NCBI GenBank assembly: GCA_029975435.1
Contig: JARKPC010000098.1
Span: forward strand, 1 to 63,231
Direction of reading: 5' to 3'
DNA from: Propionivibrio sp.
GTDB lineage: Bacteria; Pseudomonadota; Gammaproteobacteria; Burkholderiales; Rhodocyclaceae
Length of the DNA: 63,231 nt
Numbering within the stretch: the first letter of the stretch is position 1; each line of letters opens with the position of its first letter. A program made the translations under genes and the position numbers. The notes under the pieces were generated by a model that searched no databases, was not told the DNA's origin, and worked only from the letters and a program-made list of their open reading frames with translations. Of the stretch, positions 1-7,997 are shown piece after piece.

Positions 1-1014
1 GGCGATCAGCTTCTTCAGCGCGGTGATGAATGCGGCCGGGCGTTGTTCGGCCGGCAGGGCGTCGACGTCCTCGCCCATCGCGCGGGCCATCGACTCGTAC
101 AGGTGGCCGGGAATCCGGTCGAGGAAGAAGCTGAAATAGGCCACCGAGAGGATCGTCAGGCCCGCGCCGTGCGGCAGTTCCGGGTGGTAGGCGCTGAGCG
201 CGTGCTCCAGCGAGTGCTCGGAGGTGCAGGACGAGATCGATTCGACGAAGCCGGAGAGCATGTTGGCGAAGGCCATCTGCGCCCGAGCTTCCTGGTTCGA
301 TCCGTCCTTGACGGCGACCGGCAGCCAGCGCGCGATCGTCTCGATGCTCTTCAGCGCGTAGAGGTCGCCCATCGGCGAGGCGCAGGTGGCGATCACGCCC
401 TCTGCGGCGTGGAAGAAGGCGTCCATGCCCTGATAGGCGGTGAGGTGCTGCGGCACGGAGAGCATCAGCTCGGGGTCCACGATCGACACGAGCGGGAATG
501 TGTGGTCGTTGCCGGAGCCGATCTTCGCGTGGGTGTCCTCCTTGGTGATCACCGTCCTGGGGTCCGCCTCGGTGGCGGTGCCGGCCGTGGTGGTGATGGC
601 GATGATCGGCAGCGCGCCGTTGGTCACGGGCTGGCCCTTGCCGGAGCCGCCGCCGACGTAATCCCAGTAGTCGCCGGGGTTCTTCGCCATCACGGCGATG
701 CTCTTGGCGGAATCGATACTGCTGCCGCCGCCGAGGCCGATGACGAAGTCGCAGCCCGCGCTGCGCGCGAGTTCCGCCGCCTCCATCACGTGGGACTTGA
801 TCGGGTTGGGCTGGATCTTGTCGAACACCACGGCCTCGGCGCCGTTCTGCCTGAGCAGCGCGATCAGGCGGTCGAGGTAGCCGTTCTGGCGCATCGACTT
901 GCCGGCGGAGATGACGATCAGCGCCTTCTTGCCGGGCAGCTGGATTTTACCGATCTGGTCGAGAGCGCCGGCGCCGAAGAAAATACGCGAGGGCATGTAG
1001 TGGTGAAATTGCAT
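1..1014 (-). CDS. Iron-containing alcohol dehydrogenase (3' end cut by window edge)
   Basis: NAD(P)-dependent, metal-dependent (group III) alcohol dehydrogenase that interconverts alcohols and aldehydes or ketones in the cytoplasm. The frame from the ATG at 1014 stays open for 338 codons to the window edge, so roughly the last 50 residues are missing. Visible motifs are the N-terminal MPSRIFFGAGAL, the nucleotide-binding LGGGSSID, a GMDAFFHA stretch carrying a likely metal-ligand Asp, and the His-rich EHSLEHALS ... LPHGAG metal region. It is divergent from an AraC regulator, an arrangement recalling E. coli yqhD/yqhC, and that regulator probably controls it. The true substrate cannot be told from sequence. 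Confidence 0.9.
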   Translation of the reverse strand, partial: MQFHHYMPSRIFFGAGALDQIGKIQLPGKKALIVISAGKSMRQNGYLDRLIALLRQNGAEAVVFDKIQPNPIKSHVMEAAELARSAGCDFVIGLGGGSSIDSAKSIAVMAKNPGDYWDYVGGGSGKGQPVTNGALPIIAITTTAGTATEADPRTVITKEDTHAKIGSGNDHTFPLVSIVDPELMLSVPQHLTAYQGMDAFFHAAEGVIATCASPMGDLYALKSIETIARWLPVAVKDGSNQEARAQMAFANMLSGFVESISSCTSEHSLEHALSAYHPELPHGAGLTILSVAYFSFFLDRIPGHLYESMARAMGEDVDALPAEQRPAAFITALKKLIA

Positions 1015-1114
1015 TGTTCGAGTCCTTTCATGAAAAGGCGGAGCGTTCGATCTCCGCCGCGTGCCGATCATGGTAGGCGGCGGGGGCGCCAAAACCAATA
1101 CACATTTCTGCCTC

Positions 1115-1177
1115 ATGTTTGCCTGTTTCTGCACGATGATGCGCAAAGCGGAAAATCCGGTGCAGAATGTTTGCCTG
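1115..1177. promoter_or_regulatory. Direct repeat in the ADH/AraC divergent promoter region
   Basis: The 11-base sequence ATGTTTGCCTG occurs exactly twice in the same orientation, at 1115-1125 and 1167-1177. The starts are 52 bases apart, close to five helical turns. Both lie in the 185-base gap between the divergent dehydrogenase and AraC genes. Paired, same-face direct repeats are typical binding sites for AraC-family activators, so this is a good candidate operator for the neighbouring regulator. Binding itself is inference. Confidence 0.5.
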
Positions 1178-1199
1178 ATCGTTCAATTGGGAGGGGTTT

Positions 1200-2090
1200 A
1201 TGCCGGAGTGGAAATCCAACGGGCGCATCGCCGAACTGATTGGCGCGCTCGCCGCTGGCGAAGGGTATTCGCCGTCCTTCCTCGACGCCGTGCAATTCGT
1301 CCGCGTCAACGGCGCCAAGCCGCGGGAGCCGATCGTCTACGAGCCGAGCATCATCATCATCGGCCAGGGCCGCAAGCGCGTCTTCCTCGGCGAGCGGACC
1401 TACGTCTACGATCCCAACAACTACCTCGTCCTCTCGGTGCCGCTGCCGCTCGAATGCGAAACGGAGGCCACGCCGGAGAAGCCGCTGCTCGGCCTGCGCA
1501 TCCGCGTCGACCCGGTCGCGCTCGGCGAACTGCTGATGGAGATGGAGGACGGCCGCGCGCCACCGGAGATGGTGTGCGGCCTGTATGCCACGCCGCTGAC
1601 CGAAGACCTCGACTGCGCCGCCGTGCGCCTGCTCGAAACGCTGCGCTCGCCGATGGATGCGCGCATCCTCGGGCCGGGGCTGGTGCGCGAAATCACCTAC
1701 CACGTCCTGCGCGGCGAGCAGGGGGACGCGCTGCGCGCCGTCGCCGCCCGGCACAGCCGTTTCGGGCAGATCGCCCGCGTGTTGCGCCGCGTGCATCAGG
1801 ACTACCACACCGAACTCGACGTCGAATCGCTGGCGCGCGAGGCGAACATGAGCGTGTCGAGCTTCCACCACAACTTCAAGGCCGTGACCTCGACCTCGCC
1901 GCTGCAATACCTCAAGAGCATCCGCCTGCACAAGGCGCGGGCGCTGATGCGGCAGGGCGACCACAACGCCAGCACGGCGGCCAACCGTGTCGGCTATTCC
2001 AGCCTGTCGCAGTTCAGCCGCGAGTTCAAACGCTTCTTCGGCAACAGCCCGACGGGTGAGGCGGCCGAGGTACGGGGGCGGGAGGTGTAG
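1200..2090 (+). CDS. AraC-family transcriptional regulator (YqhC-like)
   Basis: Cytoplasmic DNA-binding regulator of 296 residues. The N-terminal part (about 1-190) matches the AraC-type ligand-binding arm seen in YqhC-like proteins, with YEPSIIIIGQG and the FLGERTYVYDP region. The C-terminal hundred residues form the two helix-turn-helix motifs, ending in the family signature around GYSSLSQFSREFKRFFG. The ATG at 1200 follows GGGAGGGG with good spacing. It is transcribed away from the iron alcohol dehydrogenase, which is its likely target. By analogy with YqhC/yqhD it may activate in response to aldehydes, but that is inference. The last ~75 bases of this gene have a near-identical copy at 4196-4270. 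Confidence 0.9.
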   Translation: MPEWKSNGRIAELIGALAAGEGYSPSFLDAVQFVRVNGAKPREPIVYEPSIIIIGQGRKRVFLGERTYVYDPNNYLVLSVPLPLECETEATPEKPLLGLRIRVDPVALGELLMEMEDGRAPPEMVCGLYATPLTEDLDCAAVRLLETLRSPMDARILGPGLVREITYHVLRGEQGDALRAVAARHSRFGQIARVLRRVHQDYHTELDVESLAREANMSVSSFHHNFKAVTSTSPLQYLKSIRLHKARALMRQGDHNASTAANRVGYSSLSQFSREFKRFFGNSPTGEAAEVRGREV

Positions 2091-2273
2091 GCGCCTGCGG
2101 CCCTTCCGGCAATGATTGGCGCAGCCATTCGCTGGTCTTTTACATGGAAGACGGTCAGGAATGGCTTTGTGCGAGCGCGCAATAGTGCCTCCTTTTACGT
2201 CTCGCGGCGCAAAACGGTCTCCGAAAACAAGGATTGAGCGTAAAGTCGTCGCTGTGACCCGCGGGAGGCTCAC

Positions 2274-2870
2274 GTGACAAGAACGCTCCTACGCTCCTTT
2301 TGCAATAAATTCAGTCGTCCGCCAGTGCAATCGCCCCTAAGGGCTTCGCTCCAGCGCATCAGCGCTGGTTTTGTAATTGCCCTGTGCCTGGGTTCATGCG
2401 GCGCTATTCCCCCAAGCCCGGAAAATTTCGGCAGACTCGAGGTGCATGAATCGGACGATGGCTCGACACTGGCGTTCGCGAGTGCCAGTGCGTTTGGCGG
2501 GGGATGGACCATGCAGACCCGCTACCGTTTGAGAGGACATCGGGACAAGGCTACAAACGCCATCTCGCATGAACTGTACGTCCGAATTTGGTACAACGAA
2601 GGGGGTTTGCGTGACTTCGTTACCGCCACAGTCGCTGGAAACCGGGAACTGGCCGTCACCAAGATCGGCAATCAACCGGCCTACGTTGGAAGGCGGTTTG
2701 GCGCGCACGAGGAATGGATAGGCATCCCGCTCGATGACGCGTGGCTCAATTCCATCCGGAGTTCGGGATTCGACGTGCGACTCAAGGCGCAGAGCGGTCA
2801 CGAAATATTGCTCAGCGTTCCGGCCGCCTACGTAACGGCCTATCTCGATTCGGTCAGCACGCTGCGCTAG
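2274..2870 (+). CDS. Putative lipoprotein of unknown function
   Basis: A 198-residue protein starting with GTG behind GGGAGG, five bases upstream. A positively charged n-region of about 25 residues is followed by a hydrophobic stretch and the lipobox LGSC at residues 39-42, so it should be lipid-modified and envelope-anchored. The mature part is soluble and I do not recognise a family. It is flanked by the AraC gene upstream and a convergent methyltransferase downstream, neither of which suggests a role. The n-region is unusually long, so a later start is possible, but no in-frame ATG with a ribosome site is visible. Confidence 0.65.
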   Translation: MTRTLLRSFCNKFSRPPVQSPLRASLQRISAGFVIALCLGSCGAIPPSPENFGRLEVHESDDGSTLAFASASAFGGGWTMQTRYRLRGHRDKATNAISHELYVRIWYNEGGLRDFVTATVAGNRELAVTKIGNQPAYVGRRFGAHEEWIGIPLDDAWLNSIRSSGFDVRLKAQSGHEILLSVPAAYVTAYLDSVSTLR

Positions 2871-3032
2871 CAGGGCAAGTGGCAGGACCCCGCCAGCATG
2901 CCCGGCCGCAACCCACGTTTCGCCCCTAGCCAGGGGCGGGAGGGCAGGCGCAGGCCACTCCCCGCTCGGTTGCGCTTGATATTGTCTGCATGATCCTCAG
3001 CGCCCTCAGCGGAGCACGTTGTTCAGCCCTTG

Positions 3033-3863
3033 TTATTTCACTGAAACGATTTGCCCGAGGGAGATTCGCCCCTCTTCAAGGTTGCGGCCCTGGTTTTGTG
3101 CCATCGCACGGAAGTCTTGCCCCATCAGCAAATGAAATCCAAGCGCAGGAAAACCGTCTCGGCGGATTCTCTCAGCCACGTTGACAAACCATACGCGCGC
3201 TTCCGCCGTCGTGTCTTTCCAGTCGGAAATACTGAATCCGGCATCCAGAAGCAGATTGCGCAACTCTTCCGGCGATACAAGAAAACTCGTGTCCGGCGTA
3301 CGCGCCCACGGAACCGGGTACAGGACAGGCCCGGAAGCGCCGGCAAGGACATCATAGATTGCAAGCGTTCCCCCTGGTTTCAGGACACGGTACATTTCGC
3401 TGTAGAACCGACGCTTGTCCGGAATGTTCATTGCCACGTGCTCTGTCCAGACGACATCGAATTGATTGTCCTCAAACGGAAGGTTCGTGGCGTCGCCCTG
3501 GTGATAGTCAATCAGCCCATCGAGGCCAACCTTGGCGGTAAGCATCGATGCAACCTGACAATATTCGTCCGTCAAGTCGATACCCGTGACACGACAGCCA
3601 AATTCCTTCACGAGGCACCGCGAGGTTCCGCCAATGCCACTCCCAATATCCAGGACGCGATCTGTCGAGCGTAACCCTGCCGCCCGAGCGAGTTCGAGAG
3701 TCGCTGCGCGGCCGCGAATATGAAACTCATCGATTGGAGCCAACTCCTCGAGCGAGAGTTGCTGTATATCCGCACCCGCTTGTTCCAAGGCCGCAAGAAT
3801 GATCTCCGCCAAATCCGAGCGGCCGTAATGGGTTTTTATTGCCTCGTTAACACCAGTTCGCAT
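3033..3863 (-). CDS. SAM-dependent class I methyltransferase (Methyltransf_11/UbiE-like)
   Basis: A 276-residue cytoplasmic methyltransferase. Motif I is VLDIGSGIGGTSR, followed by the acidic GIDLTDEY, then GDATNLPFEDNQFDVVWTEH (motifs II-III) and LKPGGTLAIYDV. Together these show a complete SAM-binding Rossmann fold. The gene type resembles sarcosine/dimethylglycine or menaquinone/sterol-type small-molecule methyltransferases; the acceptor is not evident. The ATG at 3863 sits four bases behind GGAGGG. A GTG four codons upstream overlaps that ribosome site and was rejected. It is convergent with the upstream lipoprotein and stands alone. Confidence 0.85.
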   Translation of the reverse strand: MRTGVNEAIKTHYGRSDLAEIILAALEQAGADIQQLSLEELAPIDEFHIRGRAATLELARAAGLRSTDRVLDIGSGIGGTSRCLVKEFGCRVTGIDLTDEYCQVASMLTAKVGLDGLIDYHQGDATNLPFEDNQFDVVWTEHVAMNIPDKRRFYSEMYRVLKPGGTLAIYDVLAGASGPVLYPVPWARTPDTSFLVSPEELRNLLLDAGFSISDWKDTTAEARVWFVNVAERIRRDGFPALGFHLLMGQDFRAMAQNQGRNLEEGRISLGQIVSVK

Positions 3864-4127
3864 ATTTCCCTCCACGGTTTAGACTCGTCATGCTTGCCAA
3901 CCTCGTTAGTCTGGGACCCGTTGAAGCGTGGGAAAGTTGCGGCTTGGGCGACGTCGGCTCCGCTCAATCAACTGTCGTTGGTAAACCAAACTGCTTAAGG
4001 TCTGCTGAAGGGCCGGGAAGAGCCGATCAGGAGGCTGCGATTGAACGGCCAATATGGCGCGATTTCGCAACCGCCAGGATCGTGCCTCAGCCATCCCCCC
4101 CCGCGGAGCGCATGCCTTTGCTGCGGA

Positions 4128-4295
4128 CCGACGAAACTCAGGAGCTACCAATGACCCGGCAGATAACCAAGGACAGAACGCTGTGCATGTCGCTTCGGCT
4201 ATTCCAGCCTGTCGCGGTTCAGCCGCGAGTTCAAACGCTTCTTCGGCAACAACCCGACGGGCGAGTCGGCGCAGGCGCGCGTCCGGCAAACGTAG
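4128..4295 (+). pseudogene. Chimeric remnant: SDH-like 5' end joined to AraC-like 3' end
   Basis: Bases 4128-4195 match 5940-6007, the leader, ribosome site and first 15 codons of the shikimate-dehydrogenase-like gene, at 62 of 68 positions with no gap. Immediately afterwards 4196-4270 matches 1991-2065, the C-terminal helix-turn-helix of the AraC gene, with about four mismatches. It then continues to a stop at 4293-4295, as an AraC gene would. The ATG at 4151 and the AraC frame are out of phase by one base, so no fused protein is made. The junction falls at TCGG, shared by both parents. This is direct sequence evidence of a deletion between paralogues of the two genes. The 190 bases after it, up to the next gene, hold nothing I recognise. 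Confidence 0.8.
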
Positions 4296-4485
4296 CCGCC
4301 AGAAGGTTTCGCGCCGGTCGAACGCTCTGTCGCGCTGGCACTGCCCGGGCGTTGTCATGGCGCCTGATCAGCGATGTCAATCGCTTGACCCAGTCCAAAG
4401 GGTGACGCAGGATTAGGCAACTGGACACGAGTTGTGGACGGTCATCATTTGGAAATAGATGCTCTTTGCTGGAGGTGTCGACGCC

Positions 4486-5010
4486 ATGAGAAAAGCATTC
4501 ACCTGTTTGGCGATAGTGGGACTCATAGTGATGAGCGGGTGCCTGCCTAATGCCACCATGTATTACAGACCAACTGTTGACGTTGATAGCACCCATGAAA
4601 AGTCGCATTGCGTACCGATTGAAAAATATGTTCATTTCAGAATCAATACTGCGGCGCAGGTTTTGAAAGTCAGGGGATATGGCGATTCGTACTCGTATTC
4701 CCATGCCGAGGGGACTGAGGGGCAGTACGTGATCTATGGAAACTGGAAAGAGATCAAATACAAGAACGATGATTTCTATCTCGCCATACCGGGCAGCAAT
4801 GACAAAATCAAACCCAAAAAAACGTATGGGGAACGGCACAACTACGAAGGCTATTCGATGTTCAACTCGGGAGCGGTTTTTCCGAAACAAGACAGCGATA
4901 GCTTCGATGTGGTTTTTCCACCGCTCCTGGTTGATGGTGAAGAAATCGAACTCCCGATTCTTCACGTCAAGAGGACAATCTGGGCGGGTATCAGCCCATT
5001 TAACTGCTAG
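4486..5010 (+). CDS. AT-rich putative lipoprotein of unknown function
   Basis: A 174-residue predicted lipoprotein: n-region MRKAFTC, hydrophobic core, and lipobox VMSGC at residues 15-19. The ATG at 4486 has GGAGG ten bases upstream; an ATG at 4459 would put nine odd residues before the signal and lacks a site. The mature part is rich in Tyr, Lys and Asp and I recognise no family. Three 60-base stretches I counted (4561, 4741, 4801) are each about 43% G+C, far below the neighbouring genes, which suggests recent acquisition. The stop is 14 bases before the beta-lactamase, so they could be co-transcribed. Confidence 0.7.
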   Translation: MRKAFTCLAIVGLIVMSGCLPNATMYYRPTVDVDSTHEKSHCVPIEKYVHFRINTAAQVLKVRGYGDSYSYSHAEGTEGQYVIYGNWKEIKYKNDDFYLAIPGSNDKIKPKKTYGERHNYEGYSMFNSGAVFPKQDSDSFDVVFPPLLVDGEEIELPILHVKRTIWAGISPFNC

Positions 5011-5024
5011 CACGATTTTGCGGA

Positions 5025-5939
5025 ATGATGTGTGGAAATAATGTCCGTTGCAGGTCGGTATTCAGAGTTGCGGCCGGTATGAGCATTGCGTTTGCGTGCA
5101 CCATTGCCTCGCTGATTCCTTCTCCCGTATTCGCGCTGGATACGGCGAAACTGACCGAGGCCGTCCAGACCGAGGAGGGCGCATTGCAGGCCCGGGTCGG
5201 CATGGCCGTGTTCGACGCCAACACCGGAACGGCCTGGCACTACCGGGGAAACGAGCGGTTCCCTTTGAACAGCACGCACAAGGCATTTTCCTGCGCGGCT
5301 TTGCTGGCGAAGGTCGATGCGAAGTCCCTGTCTCTGGATCAGTCCGTATCGATTAGCAAGGACATGCTGGTCGCCTATTCTCCGATTACCGAAAAGTCGG
5401 TGTCGCCCGAAACCATTACCTTGCGCAGGATTTGTCAGGCCGCGGTGAGCTATAGCGACAACACAGCCGGAAACGTCGTCGTCGAAGCTGTTGGAGGGCC
5501 GAGCGGATTCAACGCGTACATGCGGTCCATCGGCGACGGGCTGACCCGGCTCGATCGCATGGAACCCGAACTGAATGAAGGCATGCCGGGCGATGTGCGC
5601 GATACCACCACCCCGAATGCCATCGTCGGCAGCCTGAGAAGAATCCTTCTGGGCGACGGGCTGTCGGCCCGATCCCGAACCGAACTGACGCAATGGATGC
5701 TGGACGATCAGGTCGCCGGTGCGCTGCTACGCGCGTCGCTGCCGTCGGATTGGAAGATCGCCGACAAGACGGGTGCGGGAGGTTACGGTTCCCGTTCGAT
5801 CGTCGCGGTGATCTGGCCGCCATCGAAGCAGCCACTGGTGGTCGGCATCTACGTCACGCAAACCAAGGTGTCCATGCAGGTGAGCAATCAAGCGATTGCG
5901 AGACTGGGTGCAGTACTGAAGGATGCGCTCGACCGATGA
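5025..5939 (+). CDS. Class A beta-lactamase (CARB/PSE-like lineage)
   Basis: Periplasmic serine beta-lactamase of 304 residues that would hydrolyse penicillins and perhaps other beta-lactams. A signal peptide runs to about residue 37 (PSPVFA). All class A motifs are present: active-site S83-T-H-K86, SDN at 144-146, the omega-loop EPELN with Glu180, and KTG at 248-250. The blocks YSPITEK, TRLDRMEPELNEG, GDVRDTTTP and GAGGYGSRS are those of carbenicillinases. Characterised CARB enzymes usually carry Arg in the third motif (RSG/RTG), while this one has Lys. It is 24 bases upstream of the SDH-like gene and has no adjacent AmpR-type regulator. The resistance spectrum cannot be read from sequence. 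Confidence 0.93.
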   Translation: MMCGNNVRCRSVFRVAAGMSIAFACTIASLIPSPVFALDTAKLTEAVQTEEGALQARVGMAVFDANTGTAWHYRGNERFPLNSTHKAFSCAALLAKVDAKSLSLDQSVSISKDMLVAYSPITEKSVSPETITLRRICQAAVSYSDNTAGNVVVEAVGGPSGFNAYMRSIGDGLTRLDRMEPELNEGMPGDVRDTTTPNAIVGSLRRILLGDGLSARSRTELTQWMLDDQVAGALLRASLPSDWKIADKTGAGGYGSRSIVAVIWPPSKQPLVVGIYVTQTKVSMQVSNQAIARLGAVLKDALDR

Positions 5940-5962
5940 CCGACGATACTCAGGAGCAACCA

Positions 5963-6787
5963 ATGAACCGGCAGATAACGAAGGACACCACGCTGTGCAT
6001 GTCGCTTTCGGCGCGGCCGAGCAACTTCGGCACACGTTTCCACAACTACCTCTACGAAGCGCTTGGCCTCGACTACGTCTACAAGGCATTCACCACCACC
6101 GATCTCGCCGCGGCAATCGGTGGGGTGCGCGCCCTCGGCATTCGCGGTTGCGCGATCTCCATGCCGTTCAAGGAAGCGGTGATCCCGATGGTCGATGAAC
6201 TCGACGCGTCGGCGCAGGCGATCGGTTCGGTCAATACCCTCGTCAACACCGCCGGCCATCTTAGAGCCTACAACACCGACTACATCGCCATCAGCCAACT
6301 GTTGCGCGAACACCGCGTTCCTTCCGGCTACTCGTTCGCGTTGCGCGGCAGTGGCGGCATGGCCAAGGCGGTGGCGTGTGCGCTGCGCGACGCCGGTCTT
6401 CGCAACGGCACGATCGTGGCGCGCAACGAAACGGCCGGCAAACGATTGGCCGAGCTGTACGGATTTGCCTGGCGTGCGGACATGGGCGGCGCGACTGCCG
6501 ATCTGCTGATCAACGTCACGCCGGTCGGCATGGCCGGCGGACCCGAGGCGCAGGCGCTGGCTTTCGACGATTCCGCCATCGACGCGGCGCGCGTGATCTT
6601 CGACGTCGTCGCCATGCCGCCGGAAACGCCGCTGATCCGCGCCGCCCGCGAGCGCGACAAGCCGGTGATCAGCGGCGCGGAAGTCTTCGCCATCCAGGCC
6701 GTCGAGCAGTTCGTACTGTACACCGGGGTTCGGCCGGACGACGCGCTGTTCCGGCGGGCAGCGGCGTTCGCGCGTGTGCCGACATGA
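5963..6787 (+). CDS. Shikimate dehydrogenase-like protein (SDH-L type)
   Basis: A 274-residue NAD(P)-dependent oxidoreductase of the AroE superfamily, closest in look to the SDH-L (HI0607-type) group rather than housekeeping AroE. The catalytic Lys is in SMPFK (Lys70) and its partner Asp in NTD (Asp106), with VNT at 90-92. The cofactor loop is LRGSGGMAKAVA. The N-terminal substrate loop MSLSARPSNFG differs from canonical AroE, so shikimate may not be the main substrate. The start at 5963 follows CAGGAG. The leader and first codons are duplicated in the remnant at 4128. The gene converges on the enolase-superfamily gene. Confidence 0.85.
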   Translation: MNRQITKDTTLCMSLSARPSNFGTRFHNYLYEALGLDYVYKAFTTTDLAAAIGGVRALGIRGCAISMPFKEAVIPMVDELDASAQAIGSVNTLVNTAGHLRAYNTDYIAISQLLREHRVPSGYSFALRGSGGMAKAVACALRDAGLRNGTIVARNETAGKRLAELYGFAWRADMGGATADLLINVTPVGMAGGPEAQALAFDDSAIDAARVIFDVVAMPPETPLIRAARERDKPVISGAEVFAIQAVEQFVLYTGVRPDDALFRRAAAFARVPT

Positions 6788-6807
6788 ATGGCGAAACCCG
6801 AACCTGA

Positions 6808-6883
6808 CGTCATACCGGCGAAGGCCGGTATCCAGGATCGGAGAGCAACCGCCGACTGGACCCCGGCCTTCGCCGGGGTGACG
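6808..6883. repeat. Palindromic REP-like repeat between convergent genes
   Basis: Two long arms, 6808-6835 and 6856-6883, form an imperfect inverted repeat around a 20-base loop. Each arm also contains its own small hairpin: CCGGCGAAGGCCGG on the left and CCCCGGCCTTCGCCGGGG on the right. The design CGTCAT-ACCGGCGAAGGCCGG ... CCCCGGCCTTCGCCGGGGTGACG is that of short dispersed palindromic repeats common in proteobacterial intergenic regions. It sits just after the SDH-like stop and just before the enolase-superfamily stop, where it may act as a two-way transcription terminator. Confidence 0.75.
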
Positions 6884-6886
6884 AAT

Positions 6887-7987
6887 TCAAGGGTCCAAGA
6901 GGTGGTTTCTCAGTTTGTCCCGATCGAACGTCACGCCGATGCCGGGCGCATCCGGGGCGACGGCGCGGCAATCTTCGACCATCAGCGGCCGCGTCGTATA
7001 GGCGTCGATCGGGAAACTATGGACTTCGAGCCAGCCGGCGTTCGGTTGCGCGGAAAGCAGGCTGACATGCAACTCCTGCATGCCGTGGGTGCACACCGGA
7101 ATCCCGTATTTCCGTGACAGTTCGGCAACCTTCAGCCACCCCGTGATGCCGCCGCAGTTGGAGGCGTCGGGCTGGATGTAGGAAAGCCTGGCCTGCTCGA
7201 ACGCGTAGCCGAACTCGTGGATCGTGTGCAGGTTCTCGCCCATGGCGAGGGGCATCCCCGTTTCATCGGCAATGCGTGCGAAACCGCGATAGTCGTCGGG
7301 GAGCGTCGGTTCCTCGAACCAGGTGATGTCGTAAGGCGCAAACGCGCGGGCCGCGCGAATCGCCTGATCGACGCTCATCGAATAGTTGGCGTCGACCATG
7401 AAGGTTACCTTGGGGCCGATCAATTCGCGTACCGCCTTCACGCGAGAGATGTCCTCGGCCAGATCGCTGCGCCCGACCTTGATCTTCACCCCGTCGAAAC
7501 CGCGATCGAGATAACCCTGGATGCTCCGCAACAACCGCTCCTGCGTGAAACCGAGATCGATCCCCCCGCAGTAGGCGCGGGTGCGGTTCGATGCGCCGCC
7601 CGCGACCTGCCACAGCGGCTGCCCGAGCGCCTTGCAGCGGATATCCCAGAGCGCGATGTCGATGGCCGAAATGGCGAACGACGCAATCCCGCCGCGTCCC
7701 ACGTAATGCACGTGCCAGTCCATGAATTCGGACAGGGATTCAATCTTTGCGCCGTCCCGCCCGATCAGCGCCGGCGCCAGGTCGTGGCGGATCATGGCCA
7801 GGATGGCATGCCCGCCTTTGCCTCCCGTGTAGGTGTAACCCGTGCCCTGTTGCCCGTCGTTCAGGGCGACGGTCACGGTGACGAGTTCGAAGTGGGTGTG
7901 GTCGCCATGCTTCGCGTCCGAGAGCACTTCGGGCAAGGGGACCGCGTACAGGCGGGCTTCAATGCTCTTGATGGTGGTCGGGGTCAT
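6887..7987 (-). CDS. Enolase-superfamily enzyme (mandelate racemase/muconate lactonizing type)
   Basis: A 366-residue cytoplasmic Mg2+-dependent enzyme that abstracts a proton alpha to a carboxylate. The barrel carries the base motif KIK (Lys168/Lys170), metal ligands Asp199 (VDAN), Glu225 (WFEEP) and Glu251 (MGEN), and the His301-Asp274 pair. That set defines the mandelate racemase subgroup, whose members are mostly racemases or sugar-acid dehydratases. The ATG at 7987 lies behind GGAGGAG; an upstream frame extension lacks a site. The stop of the hydroxyacid dehydrogenase is 10 bases upstream, so the two form an operon, which supports a role in acid-sugar or hydroxyacid catabolism. The exact substrate is unknown. 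Confidence 0.88.
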   Translation of the reverse strand: MTPTTIKSIEARLYAVPLPEVLSDAKHGDHTHFELVTVTVALNDGQQGTGYTYTGGKGGHAILAMIRHDLAPALIGRDGAKIESLSEFMDWHVHYVGRGGIASFAISAIDIALWDIRCKALGQPLWQVAGGASNRTRAYCGGIDLGFTQERLLRSIQGYLDRGFDGVKIKVGRSDLAEDISRVKAVRELIGPKVTFMVDANYSMSVDQAIRAARAFAPYDITWFEEPTLPDDYRGFARIADETGMPLAMGENLHTIHEFGYAFEQARLSYIQPDASNCGGITGWLKVAELSRKYGIPVCTHGMQELHVSLLSAQPNAGWLEVHSFPIDAYTTRPLMVEDCRAVAPDAPGIGVTFDRDKLRNHLLDP

Positions 7988-7997
7988 CGCTCCTCCT

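Noticed and set aside
43..1239. Long plus-strand open frame over the alcohol dehydrogenase
   Set aside because: It is Arg/Gly/His-rich low-complexity translation opposite a well-supported minus-strand enzyme, with no recognisable motif.
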